From Verrucomicrobia subdivision 6 bacterium (GTDB lineage Bacteria; Verrucomicrobiota; Verrucomicrobiia; Methylacidiphilales; Verrucolacustridaceae): a stretch of 8,837 nt of DNA. The notes under the pieces were generated by a model. It searched no databases. It was given only the letters and a program-made list of their open reading frames with translations, and was not told the origin of the DNA. A program made the translations under genes and the position numbers. Below, piece after piece: positions 1-5,082 of this stretch; position 1 is the first letter of the stretch; each line of letters begins with the position of its first letter. Where the stretch lies: the NCBI GenBank assembly GCA_945866245.1, contig CAMBGW010000036.1:1-8837 (forward strand), read 5' to 3'.

Positions 1-494
1 AGATCAAATGCCTCCGCTGCTCCCCCCGGCCCATAAAACTTATCCACCTCATCCACCCCCTCCACCTGATGCAACATCCACAAATCCACATGATCGGTTT
101 TCAAACGGCGGAGTGAGTCCTCTAAATACTTCATTGCCCCCTCCTTGCCCCCTTCCGGCAAAGATTTCTTGTGGGTGCAACACTTCGTCATCAGGAAAAC
201 TTTTTCTCGGATCCCCTGCAAGGCCTGCCCCATCCACTCCTCCGCTCGGCCCCCGTGATAGCACCAAGCATTATCAAAAAAAGTTACTCCCCGTTCCACC
301 GCCTCATGAGCAATCCTTGTCGCCTCAGGAATATCCTTCGCCATGGCCAGCGTATGCCCGCCAAACCCTAAAACACTTACTCTCTCCTCATGTCGCCCAA
401 ATTTCCTCGTCGGCACACTCCCCGCCCCACTCGCCCAGCTTTTCGCCAAGCCTAAACCTGGAATCAGCCCCAGAAATCCTCGCCTCGTAATCAT
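1..494 (-). CDS. Tat-exported aldo/keto reductase, C-terminus cut off by window edge
   Basis: Reading the minus strand from ATG at 494 gives an open frame of 164 complete codons that runs off the left edge. The N-terminus has a twin-arginine motif (T3-R-R-G-F-L-G9) followed by a Gly/Leu/Ala-rich segment to about residue 25, so export through the Tat pathway is likely. The rest matches the aldo/keto reductase barrel: strand ERVSVLGFGG (37-46), then the whole catalytic tetrad, namely Asp74 in GVTFFDNA, Tyr79 in WCYHGG, Lys104 in FLMTK and His142 in WMLHQ. The stretch YGPGGAAEAF (154-163) resembles a subgroup with a PGGAIEAL motif. These enzymes reduce carbonyls with NAD(P)H; the substrate cannot be told. 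The frame stays open upstream to an ATG at 617, passing a hydrophobic stretch. I prefer 494 because the Tat motif follows it at once and a promoter-like pair lies just ahead. Upstream it diverges from the small-protein gene. Confidence 0.88.
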   Translation of the reverse strand, partial: MITRRGFLGLIPGLGLAKSWASGAGSVPTRKFGRHEERVSVLGFGGHTLAMAKDIPEATRIAHEAVERGVTFFDNAWCYHGGRAEEWMGQALQGIREKVFLMTKCCTHKKSLPEGGKEGAMKYLEDSLRRLKTDHVDLWMLHQVEGVDEVDKFYGPGGAAEAFD

Positions 495-500
495 GGTCTG

Positions 501-528
501 ATTCTGCTCCCCCCGAACCCCTTCGCAA
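501..528 (-). promoter_or_regulatory. Candidate promoter of the aldo/keto reductase gene
   Basis: On the minus strand TTGCGA (528-523) and CAGAAT (506-501) stand 16 nt apart, matching the sigma-70 hexamers in four of six positions each. The -10 ends 6 nt before the ATG at 494, so transcription would begin almost at the start codon. A G-rich run lies between the boxes, but no well-placed Shine-Dalgarno precedes the ATG. This was found by eye with weak box scores. Confidence 0.3.
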
Positions 529-633
529 GTCAGGAAAAGCCCTGCCCCAATTGTGAGGAAGTGAAATAAAAGAGTTTTCAAATCCCCTCCAAACCCCAAG
601 CTACTGCTTGTGGTCATCCCGACCACGCAACCA

Positions 634-640
634 AAGGAGA
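634..640 (+). promoter_or_regulatory. Shine-Dalgarno deciding the start of the 67-residue protein
   Basis: AAGGAGA lies 8 nt before the ATG at 649. The frame is also open from a GTG at 610, but no ribosome site precedes that codon, so the site fixes the start at 649. Confidence 0.75.
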
Positions 641-648
641 ATCCCCTT

Positions 649-852
649 ATGTCATTCAGCAGCGCCAGCAAGAAAAACGGAAAAACCTACTACCTTCACA
701 GTCGCCAGCAGACCCTACGTGGCGGTGCCACCGTGACCCTTTACTACTTCGCTTCCGCCCCTGGCGCCGGCGCCATCGATGCCCTTCCGGACGGCTATGT
801 CGTCACTGAGAACGAGCGAACCGGCCTCCCTCTCCTCAAAAAAGCTAAATAA
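649..852 (+). CDS. Small conserved protein of unknown function (67 aa)
   Basis: The product is 67 residues and has no signal peptide or membrane segment. It opens with a Ser/Lys-rich stretch, then KTYYLHSRQQTLRGG (about 11-25), a hydrophobic strand VTLYYFAS (28-35), AIDALPDGYVV (about 41-51) and ENERTGLPLLKKAK at the C-terminus. From memory, this arrangement (YYLHSR, a YYF strand, a DALP-GY motif and a terminal RTGLP-LKK) recurs in small uncharacterised proteins of several phyla, so I call it a conserved family. I assign no function. A basic N-terminus, aromatic strands and a basic tail would suit nucleic-acid or ribosome binding, but that is conjecture. It has a strong Shine-Dalgarno, stands alone on the plus strand, and is followed by a hairpin, so it is probably monocistronic. 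Confidence 0.8.
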   Translation: MSFSSASKKNGKTYYLHSRQQTLRGGATVTLYYFASAPGAGAIDALPDGYVVTENERTGLPLLKKAK

Positions 853-858
853 CTCGAT

Positions 859-877
859 CATCGGCCCTGTTCCGATG
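859..877 (+). terminator. Hairpin just after the small-protein gene, possible terminator
   Basis: CATCGG (859-864) and CCGATG (872-877) form a perfect 6-bp stem with a 7-nt loop, starting 7 nt after the stop codon. The following bases (GGCTCTGTTAG) are only mildly T-rich, so a proper intrinsic terminator is doubtful. The hairpin could instead protect the mRNA 3' end. Confidence 0.35.
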
Positions 878-931
878 GGCTCTGTTAGTACGTGAGGACG
901 GCAAACGCGCCTACCTAGTGCGTGTTGTTAT

Positions 932-965
932 ACCCGTGATGCTGATCGCCGAACCCGTGACGCTG
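932..965. repeat. Two 13-bp direct repeats, period 21 bp
   Basis: The 13-mers at 932-944 (ACCCGTGATGCTG) and 953-965 (ACCCGTGACGCTG) differ at one base. They abut the left arm of the palindromic element at 963-1019. They could be a binding-site pair with helical phasing or repeat debris; nothing favours either. Confidence 0.4.
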
Positions 966-1019
966 TAGGGCCCCAGGCTCTGGGGCCGAAATTGAACGCA
1001 GGGGCCTGCGTCCCTACAG
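963..1019. repeat. 57-bp palindromic element (REP/MITE-like), possibly also terminator of the epimerase operon
   Basis: The ends are 8-bp inverted repeats, CTGTAGGG (963-970) and CCCTACAG (1012-1019). Inside are two tight hairpins: GGCCCCAG/CTGGGGCC with a 3-nt loop (969-987) and CGCAGG/CCTGCG (997-1010). Terminal repeats plus internal stems are what dispersed extragenic palindromes and small non-autonomous elements look like. It ends 6 bp beyond the stop codon of the minus-strand epimerase gene. On that strand the CGCAG/CTGCG hairpin is followed by TTCAATTT, so it may also end transcription of the minus operon. Copy number elsewhere in the genome cannot be seen here. Confidence 0.6.
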
Positions 1020-1025
1020 AAACCG

Positions 1026-2039
1026 CTATAGCCCCGCGTACCCCCGGTACCAGTCGACAAACCTCTTCATTCCATCCTCTATCGACGTCTTCGGACGAAA
1101 ATCTACTGCCTTGGCTAAGTCCTCCACCCCAGCCGCCGTTGCCATCACATCCCCCGCTGGAACAGGCTTCATGACAATCTTTGCCTTCTTTCCCGTGGCC
1201 GCCTCAATCGCCCTGACAAACCGCCCCAGCTCTACAGGCTCACTGTTTCCGATATTATAGATCCGGTACGGGGCGCGACTGGTTGCCGGATCCGGTTTCG
1301 CCCCATCCCAATTTGGATTTCCCGCCGCAGGCTTGGATGTGAGGCGAATAATCGCCTCCACAATGTCATCCACATAGGTGAAATCTCGCCGCATCTTTCC
1401 CTCTCCATAAAGCTCGATCTCCCTCCCCTCCAAAATCGCTTGGGTAAACTTATAGTACGCCATGTCCGGTCTGCCCCACGGCCCATACACGGTAAAAAAT
1501 CGAAGGCCCGTACAAGGAATGCCATACAAATGCGCATAAGAGTGCGCCATCAACTCATTGGCCTTTTTTGTCGCCGCATAGAGCGAGATTGGGTGATCCA
1601 CATTGTCCCTCTCGGAAAACGGCATGCTTTGATTTAATCCGTAGACCGAACTCGAACTGGCAAAGATCAGATTCGGTGTTTTCTCCGCCCGACACGCCTC
1701 CAAAACATCCAGCATTCCCTCTAAATTGCTCCGGGCGTAGGCATGGGGATGAGTCAGGCTGTATCGTACCCCCGCCTGCGCCGCCAAATGCACTACCACG
1801 CTCGGCTTCACCTCTTTCCATATTTTTTCTACGCCCGTCCGATCTCCTAAATCCACTTTCAGAAACCGAAAGGCGGAGCTCTTCTTCAGCCTCGCCAACC
1901 GAGCCTCCTTCAAACTCACCTCGTAGTAGTCATTTAAATTATCCAATCCCACCACCTCGTCCCCATTCTGAAGCAACCTCTCACTCAAATGGTACCCAAT
2001 GAAGCCGGCCGCTCCGGTAACTAGCACTCGCCGACTCAT
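1026..2039 (-). CDS. NAD-dependent sugar-nucleotide epimerase, UDP-glucuronate 4-epimerase type
   Basis: This is an extended short-chain dehydrogenase/reductase of 337 residues, the usual length for the family. The NAD-binding Rossmann motif is G9-AAGFI-G15, with the acidic GLDNLNDYY segment at 31-39. HLAAQAGVRYSL (84-95) and the SSSSVYG strand (128-134) carry the family signature, and the catalytic pair Tyr154/Lys158 sits in YAATK. LRFFTVYGPWGRPDMAY (169-185) and MRRDFTYVDD (216-225) are typical of the UDP-glucuronate 4-epimerase branch, which makes UDP-galacturonate for surface polysaccharide. UDP-glucose 4-epimerase activity is a less likely alternative. The ATG overlaps the stop of the Nudix gene by 4 nt (ATGA), and GGAG stands 5 nt before it, so translation is probably coupled. 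It is last in the minus-strand operon and is cytoplasmic. Confidence 0.93.
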   Translation of the reverse strand: MSRRVLVTGAAGFIGYHLSERLLQNGDEVVGLDNLNDYYEVSLKEARLARLKKSSAFRFLKVDLGDRTGVEKIWKEVKPSVVVHLAAQAGVRYSLTHPHAYARSNLEGMLDVLEACRAEKTPNLIFASSSSVYGLNQSMPFSERDNVDHPISLYAATKKANELMAHSYAHLYGIPCTGLRFFTVYGPWGRPDMAYYKFTQAILEGREIELYGEGKMRRDFTYVDDIVEAIIRLTSKPAAGNPNWDGAKPDPATSRAPYRIYNIGNSEPVELGRFVRAIEAATGKKAKIVMKPVPAGDVMATAAGVEDLAKAVDFRPKTSIEDGMKRFVDWYRGYAGL

Positions 2040-2542
2040 GCTTTCTCCATTCGCGACCAGAGCATTCGGTCCTGATCAAACTCAAACCAACCTTGGAACT
2101 TCTCCCCTGCTAAAAATTTCGGCATCCAGTGCACATCATCTGCCCACATCCTCTCATACGGAATGGCATCCGTCCGACTCCAAAAAGGCTTTGCCTCCTC
2201 CGTCTCCACCAGCTCGCCGATCCAGCCTGACGCCCGGTACACCGTACAGTGTAGCGAGTAGCCATCTTGAAATTGAAAACGCAACTCTCCCGCCCACTCC
2301 ACCCCCGTCGGCGTAATGCCGACCTCCTCTTGCGTCTCCCGAATGGCCGCCTGCTCCGCCGTCTCCCCTTTCTCAATCCTACCCCCCGGGCCGTTCACCT
2401 TCCCCGCTCCCAAACCCCTTTTCTTTTCAATCAGTAAAATTTTTCCATCCTTCACCACAAAACAGAGCGTCCCCTTCTCCTTAGGTTTCCAATTGAGCCC
2501 ATCGACTCGGTCCGAAACCTCACTCAATCGAGCTTCCGACAT
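2036..2542 (-). CDS. Nudix hydrolase, MTH1-like (oxidised purine dNTP diphosphatase)
   Basis: The protein is 168 residues counted from ATG 2542. A GTG one codon earlier is also possible, but it would sit too close to the GGAG at the end of the upstream gene. Counting from that GTG, the complete Nudix box lies at 55-77 (G-x5-E61-x7-R69-E70-x-x-E73-E74-x-G76), which binds the metal and pyrophosphate. The C-terminal third, with IPYERMWADDVHW at 128-140 and KFQGWFEF at 149-156, closely follows human MTH1 (IPF-x-x-MWPDD-x-x-W). It keeps the Trp and two Asp that read the oxidised base there. Asn51 in VNGPGG matches the MTH1 base-contacting Asn. It therefore likely hydrolyses 8-oxo-dGTP and perhaps 2-hydroxy-dATP to the monophosphate, cleaning the nucleotide pool. 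It sits between the rhomboid-like and epimerase genes in one operon. Confidence 0.9.
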   Translation of the reverse strand: MSEARLSEVSDRVDGLNWKPKEKGTLCFVVKDGKILLIEKKRGLGAGKVNGPGGRIEKGETAEQAAIRETQEEVGITPTGVEWAGELRFQFQDGYSLHCTVYRASGWIGELVETEEAKPFWSRTDAIPYERMWADDVHWMPKFLAGEKFQGWFEFDQDRMLWSRMEKA

Positions 2543-2551
2543 CACTCTCCG

Positions 2552-3403
2552 CTATCGCACCGAACCACTCGGGCGATCTTTTTGCATCAGCTTGTTCCTC
2601 GCTTCCTCAAGAAGCTTTCTCTCCGCCGCGGTCAAAGAACCCATGCCCTCGCGAGAAATCTTCTCCAAAATCGGATCCACCTTCTCCAACGGCACCAATC
2701 CCGATTTCTTTGTACTCACCTTCTTTTTCGTCACCGGCTTCGCTCGTTTCGAGAAAGAGATCTTCGGCCAGGAAACTCCCCCTCCCCGAACCCACCCCAC
2801 CGCCAGCATCGCCGTCGCCCAAAGCTGAATTCCACCCGACCAATCTCTCCCCGCAAAATAGGTCAGGCTATAGACGGCCAGCAAAATCCAGCCAACCCAT
2901 CGGGCGGCCAAGCCAAAGAAGAACTGCGCCCCAGGGTGCAACGCACAAAACGCTAAAAAAATTGCGAAGTGGATCGTCCCAGAGCCTGCTAAGACACCCG
3001 ACCCCAACCACGGGGCGATTCCCGCGAGCAGCAGCGCAGGTCCCACCGCCAAAGCTGCGTAGAGCAAGCCCAACGATTTTCGCCCAATGGCCGACTCCAC
3101 CTCTCGCCCGAACCAAAAAAACATCAGCATCTCCAGGGCAAACCAGATTCCCTCCTGTCGAATATCATGCACAAACGGATAAGTCAGAAGCGTCCAAACA
3201 TGCCCCTCCCCTAACTGCACCGGCGAAAATACCCCCGCCGTCAACCACGCCCCAAACCCGGCCGCCGCAGCCATCGCCCCTAAGGCCATCGCCAACGTAT
3301 GAACCCCCACCAGTAGCATCGTCAGGTCCACCCGAATTTGACCCATGGTAAAGATCGGTCCCTCCGCACCTTCCCAACGATTCCAAGAATTTCCCCAAGC
3401 CAT
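2552..3403 (-). CDS. Rhomboid-like membrane protein with C-terminal tail domain, probably not proteolytic
   Basis: The protein has 283 residues. Hydrophobic segments lie at about 27-55, 84-98, 108-130, 138-160, 164-183 and 190-206. The topology and the phrase HVWTLLTYPFVH (68-79) resemble rhomboid intramembrane proteases (W-R-LLT-x-x-F-x-H). A serine, Ser141, sits in AGSG, close to the GxSG catalytic motif. However, no histidine is visible in the last membrane segment (WSGGIQLWATAMLAVGW), where the dyad partner should be, and the His/Asn of the second segment are absent. After a basic linker (209-224), residues 231-260 (DPILEKIS, then SLTAAERKLLEEA) match a short C-terminal domain common on bacterial rhomboid homologues. 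It may be a pseudoprotease that binds membrane substrates. ATG 3403 has no Shine-Dalgarno but a good -10 8 nt upstream; Met20 is an alternative start. Confidence 0.75.
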   Translation of the reverse strand: MAWGNSWNRWEGAEGPIFTMGQIRVDLTMLLVGVHTLAMALGAMAAAAGFGAWLTAGVFSPVQLGEGHVWTLLTYPFVHDIRQEGIWFALEMLMFFWFGREVESAIGRKSLGLLYAALAVGPALLLAGIAPWLGSGVLAGSGTIHFAIFLAFCALHPGAQFFFGLAARWVGWILLAVYSLTYFAGRDWSGGIQLWATAMLAVGWVRGGGVSWPKISFSKRAKPVTKKKVSTKKSGLVPLEKVDPILEKISREGMGSLTAAERKLLEEARNKLMQKDRPSGSVR

Positions 3404-3411
3404 AGGATTGG

Positions 3412-3440
3412 ATTATGAAACGGAACGCGGGGCGGAGCAA
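3412..3440 (-). promoter_or_regulatory. Candidate promoter of the rhomboid-Nudix-epimerase operon
   Basis: On the minus strand TTGCTC (3440-3435) and CATAAT (3417-3412, five of six matches) are exactly 17 nt apart. The -10 ends 8 nt before the ATG at 3403, so the transcript would be leaderless or nearly so. That fits the absence of a Shine-Dalgarno there. The -35 overlaps the hairpin that follows the rrf2-type gene. Confidence 0.4.
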
Positions 3441-3453
3441 GCCGTGCCCCGTT
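3424..3453 (-). terminator. GC hairpin after the Rrf2-type gene, weak terminator candidate
   Basis: On the minus strand GGGGC and GCCCC arms (3450-3446 and 3433-3429) fold into a hairpin that begins within the stop codon region. They are followed by GCGTTCCGTTTC, which is only moderately T-rich. It may reduce read-through from the regulator gene into the rhomboid gene 48 nt away. Confidence 0.3.
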
Positions 3454-3889
3454 AAATCTGATATTCGGTCGTTCTCCCCTTGGCGTTCAGCTTCGCTCTT
3501 ACCCTCTCCGCCAGACGCCCCAAAGTTTCTGCCGCCAAAACCTTGCTCGCCGCACTTGCCGCATCCCTCTGTAGTTTTCCCCAAGCCTCCCCCACCGCGT
3601 CCTCCCTTCCCTCCCGGCATGCCACTCCTCTTCCGTCCACCCAAGCCACCACTTCGCTCATCCGAATCTTTTCCGCGGGCCTAGCCAACTCATACCCACC
3701 CCCCGATCCCCTACGGCTCACCACAAATCCACCCTGCCTTAACCACCGCATCACCTGCTCCATAAATTTTCCCGGCGTGCCCGAAGCCAAAGCGAGGGCA
3801 GAGGCCCTTTTTACTTTTCCGCTCTCCCCCTCCAATGCCAAAGCCACTAAAGCCCTTACGGCATAGTCTGTGGTACGGGTTGCTGCCAT
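3452..3889 (-). CDS. Rrf2-family transcriptional regulator
   Basis: At 145 residues this is the usual size for Rrf2 proteins. The N-terminus TTDYAVRALVALAL (6-19) is the typical first helix. A winged helix-turn-helix follows at about 25-58, and the wing SRRGSGGGYELARP (58-71) with SEVVAWVDG (78-86) is diagnostic. Iron-sulfur members (IscR, NsrR) carry three cysteines; this protein has only one, Cys91, so it probably does not hold a standard cluster. It might sense a thiol, a small molecule or nothing. It is transcribed away from mcsB across a 92-bp spacer and lies 48 nt ahead of the rhomboid operon, so self-regulation and control of either neighbour are possible. No Shine-Dalgarno is evident before the ATG. 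Confidence 0.9.
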   Translation of the reverse strand: MAATRTTDYAVRALVALALEGESGKVKRASALALASGTPGKFMEQVMRWLRQGGFVVSRRGSGGGYELARPAEKIRMSEVVAWVDGRGVACREGREDAVGEAWGKLQRDAASAASKVLAAETLGRLAERVRAKLNAKGRTTEYQI

Positions 3890-3894
3890 CCCCC

Positions 3895-3923
3895 ATCGTC
3901 TCGAGGGTTATTCCCCGCGTCAA
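3895..3923 (-). promoter_or_regulatory. Candidate promoter of the Rrf2-type gene
   Basis: On the minus strand TTGACG (3923-3918, five of six matches) lies 17 nt from GACGAT (3900-3895, three of six). The -10 ends 5 nt before ATG 3889, again predicting a leaderless transcript. The -10 is poor. Confidence 0.3.
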
Positions 3924-3944
3924 CCCGCGCCTCCGCGCCAGCCG

Positions 3945-3973
3945 TTGCCAACCCCACCTTCCAAATGTATTCT
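3945..3973 (+). promoter_or_regulatory. Candidate promoter of mcsB-clpC-ubiE
   Basis: TTGCCA (3945-3950, five of six) and TATTCT (3968-3973, four of six) are exactly 17 nt apart, and the -10 ends 8 nt before ATG 3982. No Shine-Dalgarno lies between. I see no CtsR heptad repeat and no CIRCE inverted repeat in the spacer 3890-3981, so the usual heat-shock repressors of clpC operons do not seem to act here. Confidence 0.45.
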
Positions 3974-3981
3974 CACCCACG

Positions 3982-5058
3982 ATGAAAGCGGAAAACGGGC
4001 ACCCCTCCGCCGCGCCGGCCCCGGAAACCGATTCCGGGATCGTAATCACTAGTCGCGTCCGCCTCGCCCGAAACGTGAAAAGTTTTGCCTTCCCTGGATG
4101 GCTCAAGAAAGCGGATCGCCTGAAACTACTCGAAACGATTCAGCCAGCCGTCTCCGCCCTTGCCTGCATGCGCCCCGCCAAAGTTTCCGTTGCCATGGAA
4201 ACTTTGACCCCAATCGATAAGCAACTCCTCGTCGAAAAACATCTCATCAGTCGCGAACATGCCGCCAAAAATGCCGGTAGTGGCCTCGTGGTCAATGAAG
4301 ACGAATCCCTTTCCGTCATGATCAACGAAGAAGATCATATCCGCCTCCAAGCTCTCCGCCCCGGCTTCCACCTACTCGAGGCTTGGGAAGCAGCCGACAA
4401 ACTCGATACCGCCTTAGAGGACAAACTCGAATTCTCCTTCTCCCCCTCCCTCGGTTACCTCACCGCCTGCCCCACCAATGTCGGCACAGGCATGCGCGCC
4501 TCCGCCATGCTCCACCTTCCTGGCCTCGTCCTAGGCGAGCAAATCAATCAAGTCATCAAATCAGTCAACCAACTCGGTCTCGCCGTTCGCGGGCTGTACG
4601 GGGAGGGAACCGAAGCGCTGGGCAACCTGTTTCAAATCTCCAACCAAACTACTCTGGGCGAATCGGAACGGCAGATCTTAGATCGCCTCCTCAAGGTCGT
4701 GCGGCAATTGACCGAGCTAGAAAACAACGCCCGCCAAAAATTGATCCAAGAAAAATCCCGCATGCTCGGGGATCAAGTCGGCCGCTCTTACGGCATTGTC
4801 CTCCACTCCTATTCCATCTCCTCCAAAGAAGCCCTCAACCTCCTCAGCCTTCTGCGTTTGGCGGCCGACCTCGCTCTTCTTCCCGCCACAATCAAACCGA
4901 AGTTGGATGCCCTTCTGATTACCACCCAACCCGCCCATCTTCAGCAGGCTTCCCAGAAAAAACTCGGGGCGGAAGAGCGCGACGCTTTCCGTGCCGACCT
5001 CCTGCGAGACAAACTGAAAGGCGTGCCCGAGCCCGCCATGCGTAAATTGCACCTCTAA
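3982..5058 (+). CDS. mcsB: Protein arginine kinase McsB
   Basis: McsB phosphorylates arginine side chains using ATP, marking proteins for ClpC-ClpP. The product has 358 residues, close to the roughly 360 usual. Visible are SRVRLARN (24-31) for ATP binding, VVNEDESLSVMINEEDH (103-119) with the acidic residues that bind the guanidinium, LTACPTNVGTGMR (160-172) with the conserved Cys163, and YGEGTEALGNLFQISN (206-221). Near the C-terminus RDAFRA (333-338) is the RDxxRA motif that binds phosphoarginine in McsB and separates it from creatine and arginine kinases. The frame is open 49 codons further upstream, but that stretch is Pro/Arg-rich, overlaps the divergent regulator gene and matches nothing in the family, so ATG 3982 is the start. 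The activator gene mcsA is not upstream. clpC follows after 24 nt. Confidence 0.95.
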   Translation: MKAENGHPSAAPAPETDSGIVITSRVRLARNVKSFAFPGWLKKADRLKLLETIQPAVSALACMRPAKVSVAMETLTPIDKQLLVEKHLISREHAAKNAGSGLVVNEDESLSVMINEEDHIRLQALRPGFHLLEAWEAADKLDTALEDKLEFSFSPSLGYLTACPTNVGTGMRASAMLHLPGLVLGEQINQVIKSVNQLGLAVRGLYGEGTEALGNLFQISNQTTLGESERQILDRLLKVVRQLTELENNARQKLIQEKSRMLGDQVGRSYGIVLHSYSISSKEALNLLSLLRLAADLALLPATIKPKLDALLITTQPAHLQQASQKKLGAEERDAFRADLLRDKLKGVPEPAMRKLHL

Positions 5059-5075
5059 CCGAGTTGAGTTAAGAT
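5047..5075 (+). promoter_or_regulatory. Possible internal promoter for clpC
   Basis: TTGCAC (5047-5052, inside the mcsB 3' end) and TAAGAT (5070-5075) are 17 nt apart, and the -10 ends 7 nt before GTG 5083. The gap has no proper Shine-Dalgarno, so clpC may be partly transcribed from here as a leaderless message. The box matches are modest. Confidence 0.28.
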
Positions 5076-5082
5076 ACTTCCC

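Noticed and set aside
8..490. Long plus-strand open frame of 160 codons at the left end
   Set aside because: It is Pro/Ser-rich low-complexity sequence, antisense to the aldo/keto reductase, whose catalytic tetrad lies on the other strand.
1568..3866. Several long plus-strand open frames opposite the epimerase, Nudix, rhomboid and Rrf2 genes
   Set aside because: All are Pro/Ser/Arg-rich antisense readings without recognisable motifs; the minus-strand proteins explain the sequence.
3835..3981. 49-codon N-terminal extension of McsB from ATG 3835
   Set aside because: It overlaps the rrf2 coding start, matches nothing in McsB and would place the gene start ahead of its own likely promoter.
3890..3981. 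CtsR or CIRCE operator ahead of mcsB
   Set aside because: No tandem GGTCAAA-type heptads and no CIRCE inverted repeat are present in the spacer.
4383..5045. 220-codon frame inside mcsB
   Set aside because: It is an Arg/Pro/Ser-rich out-of-frame reading of mcsB, with no family features.
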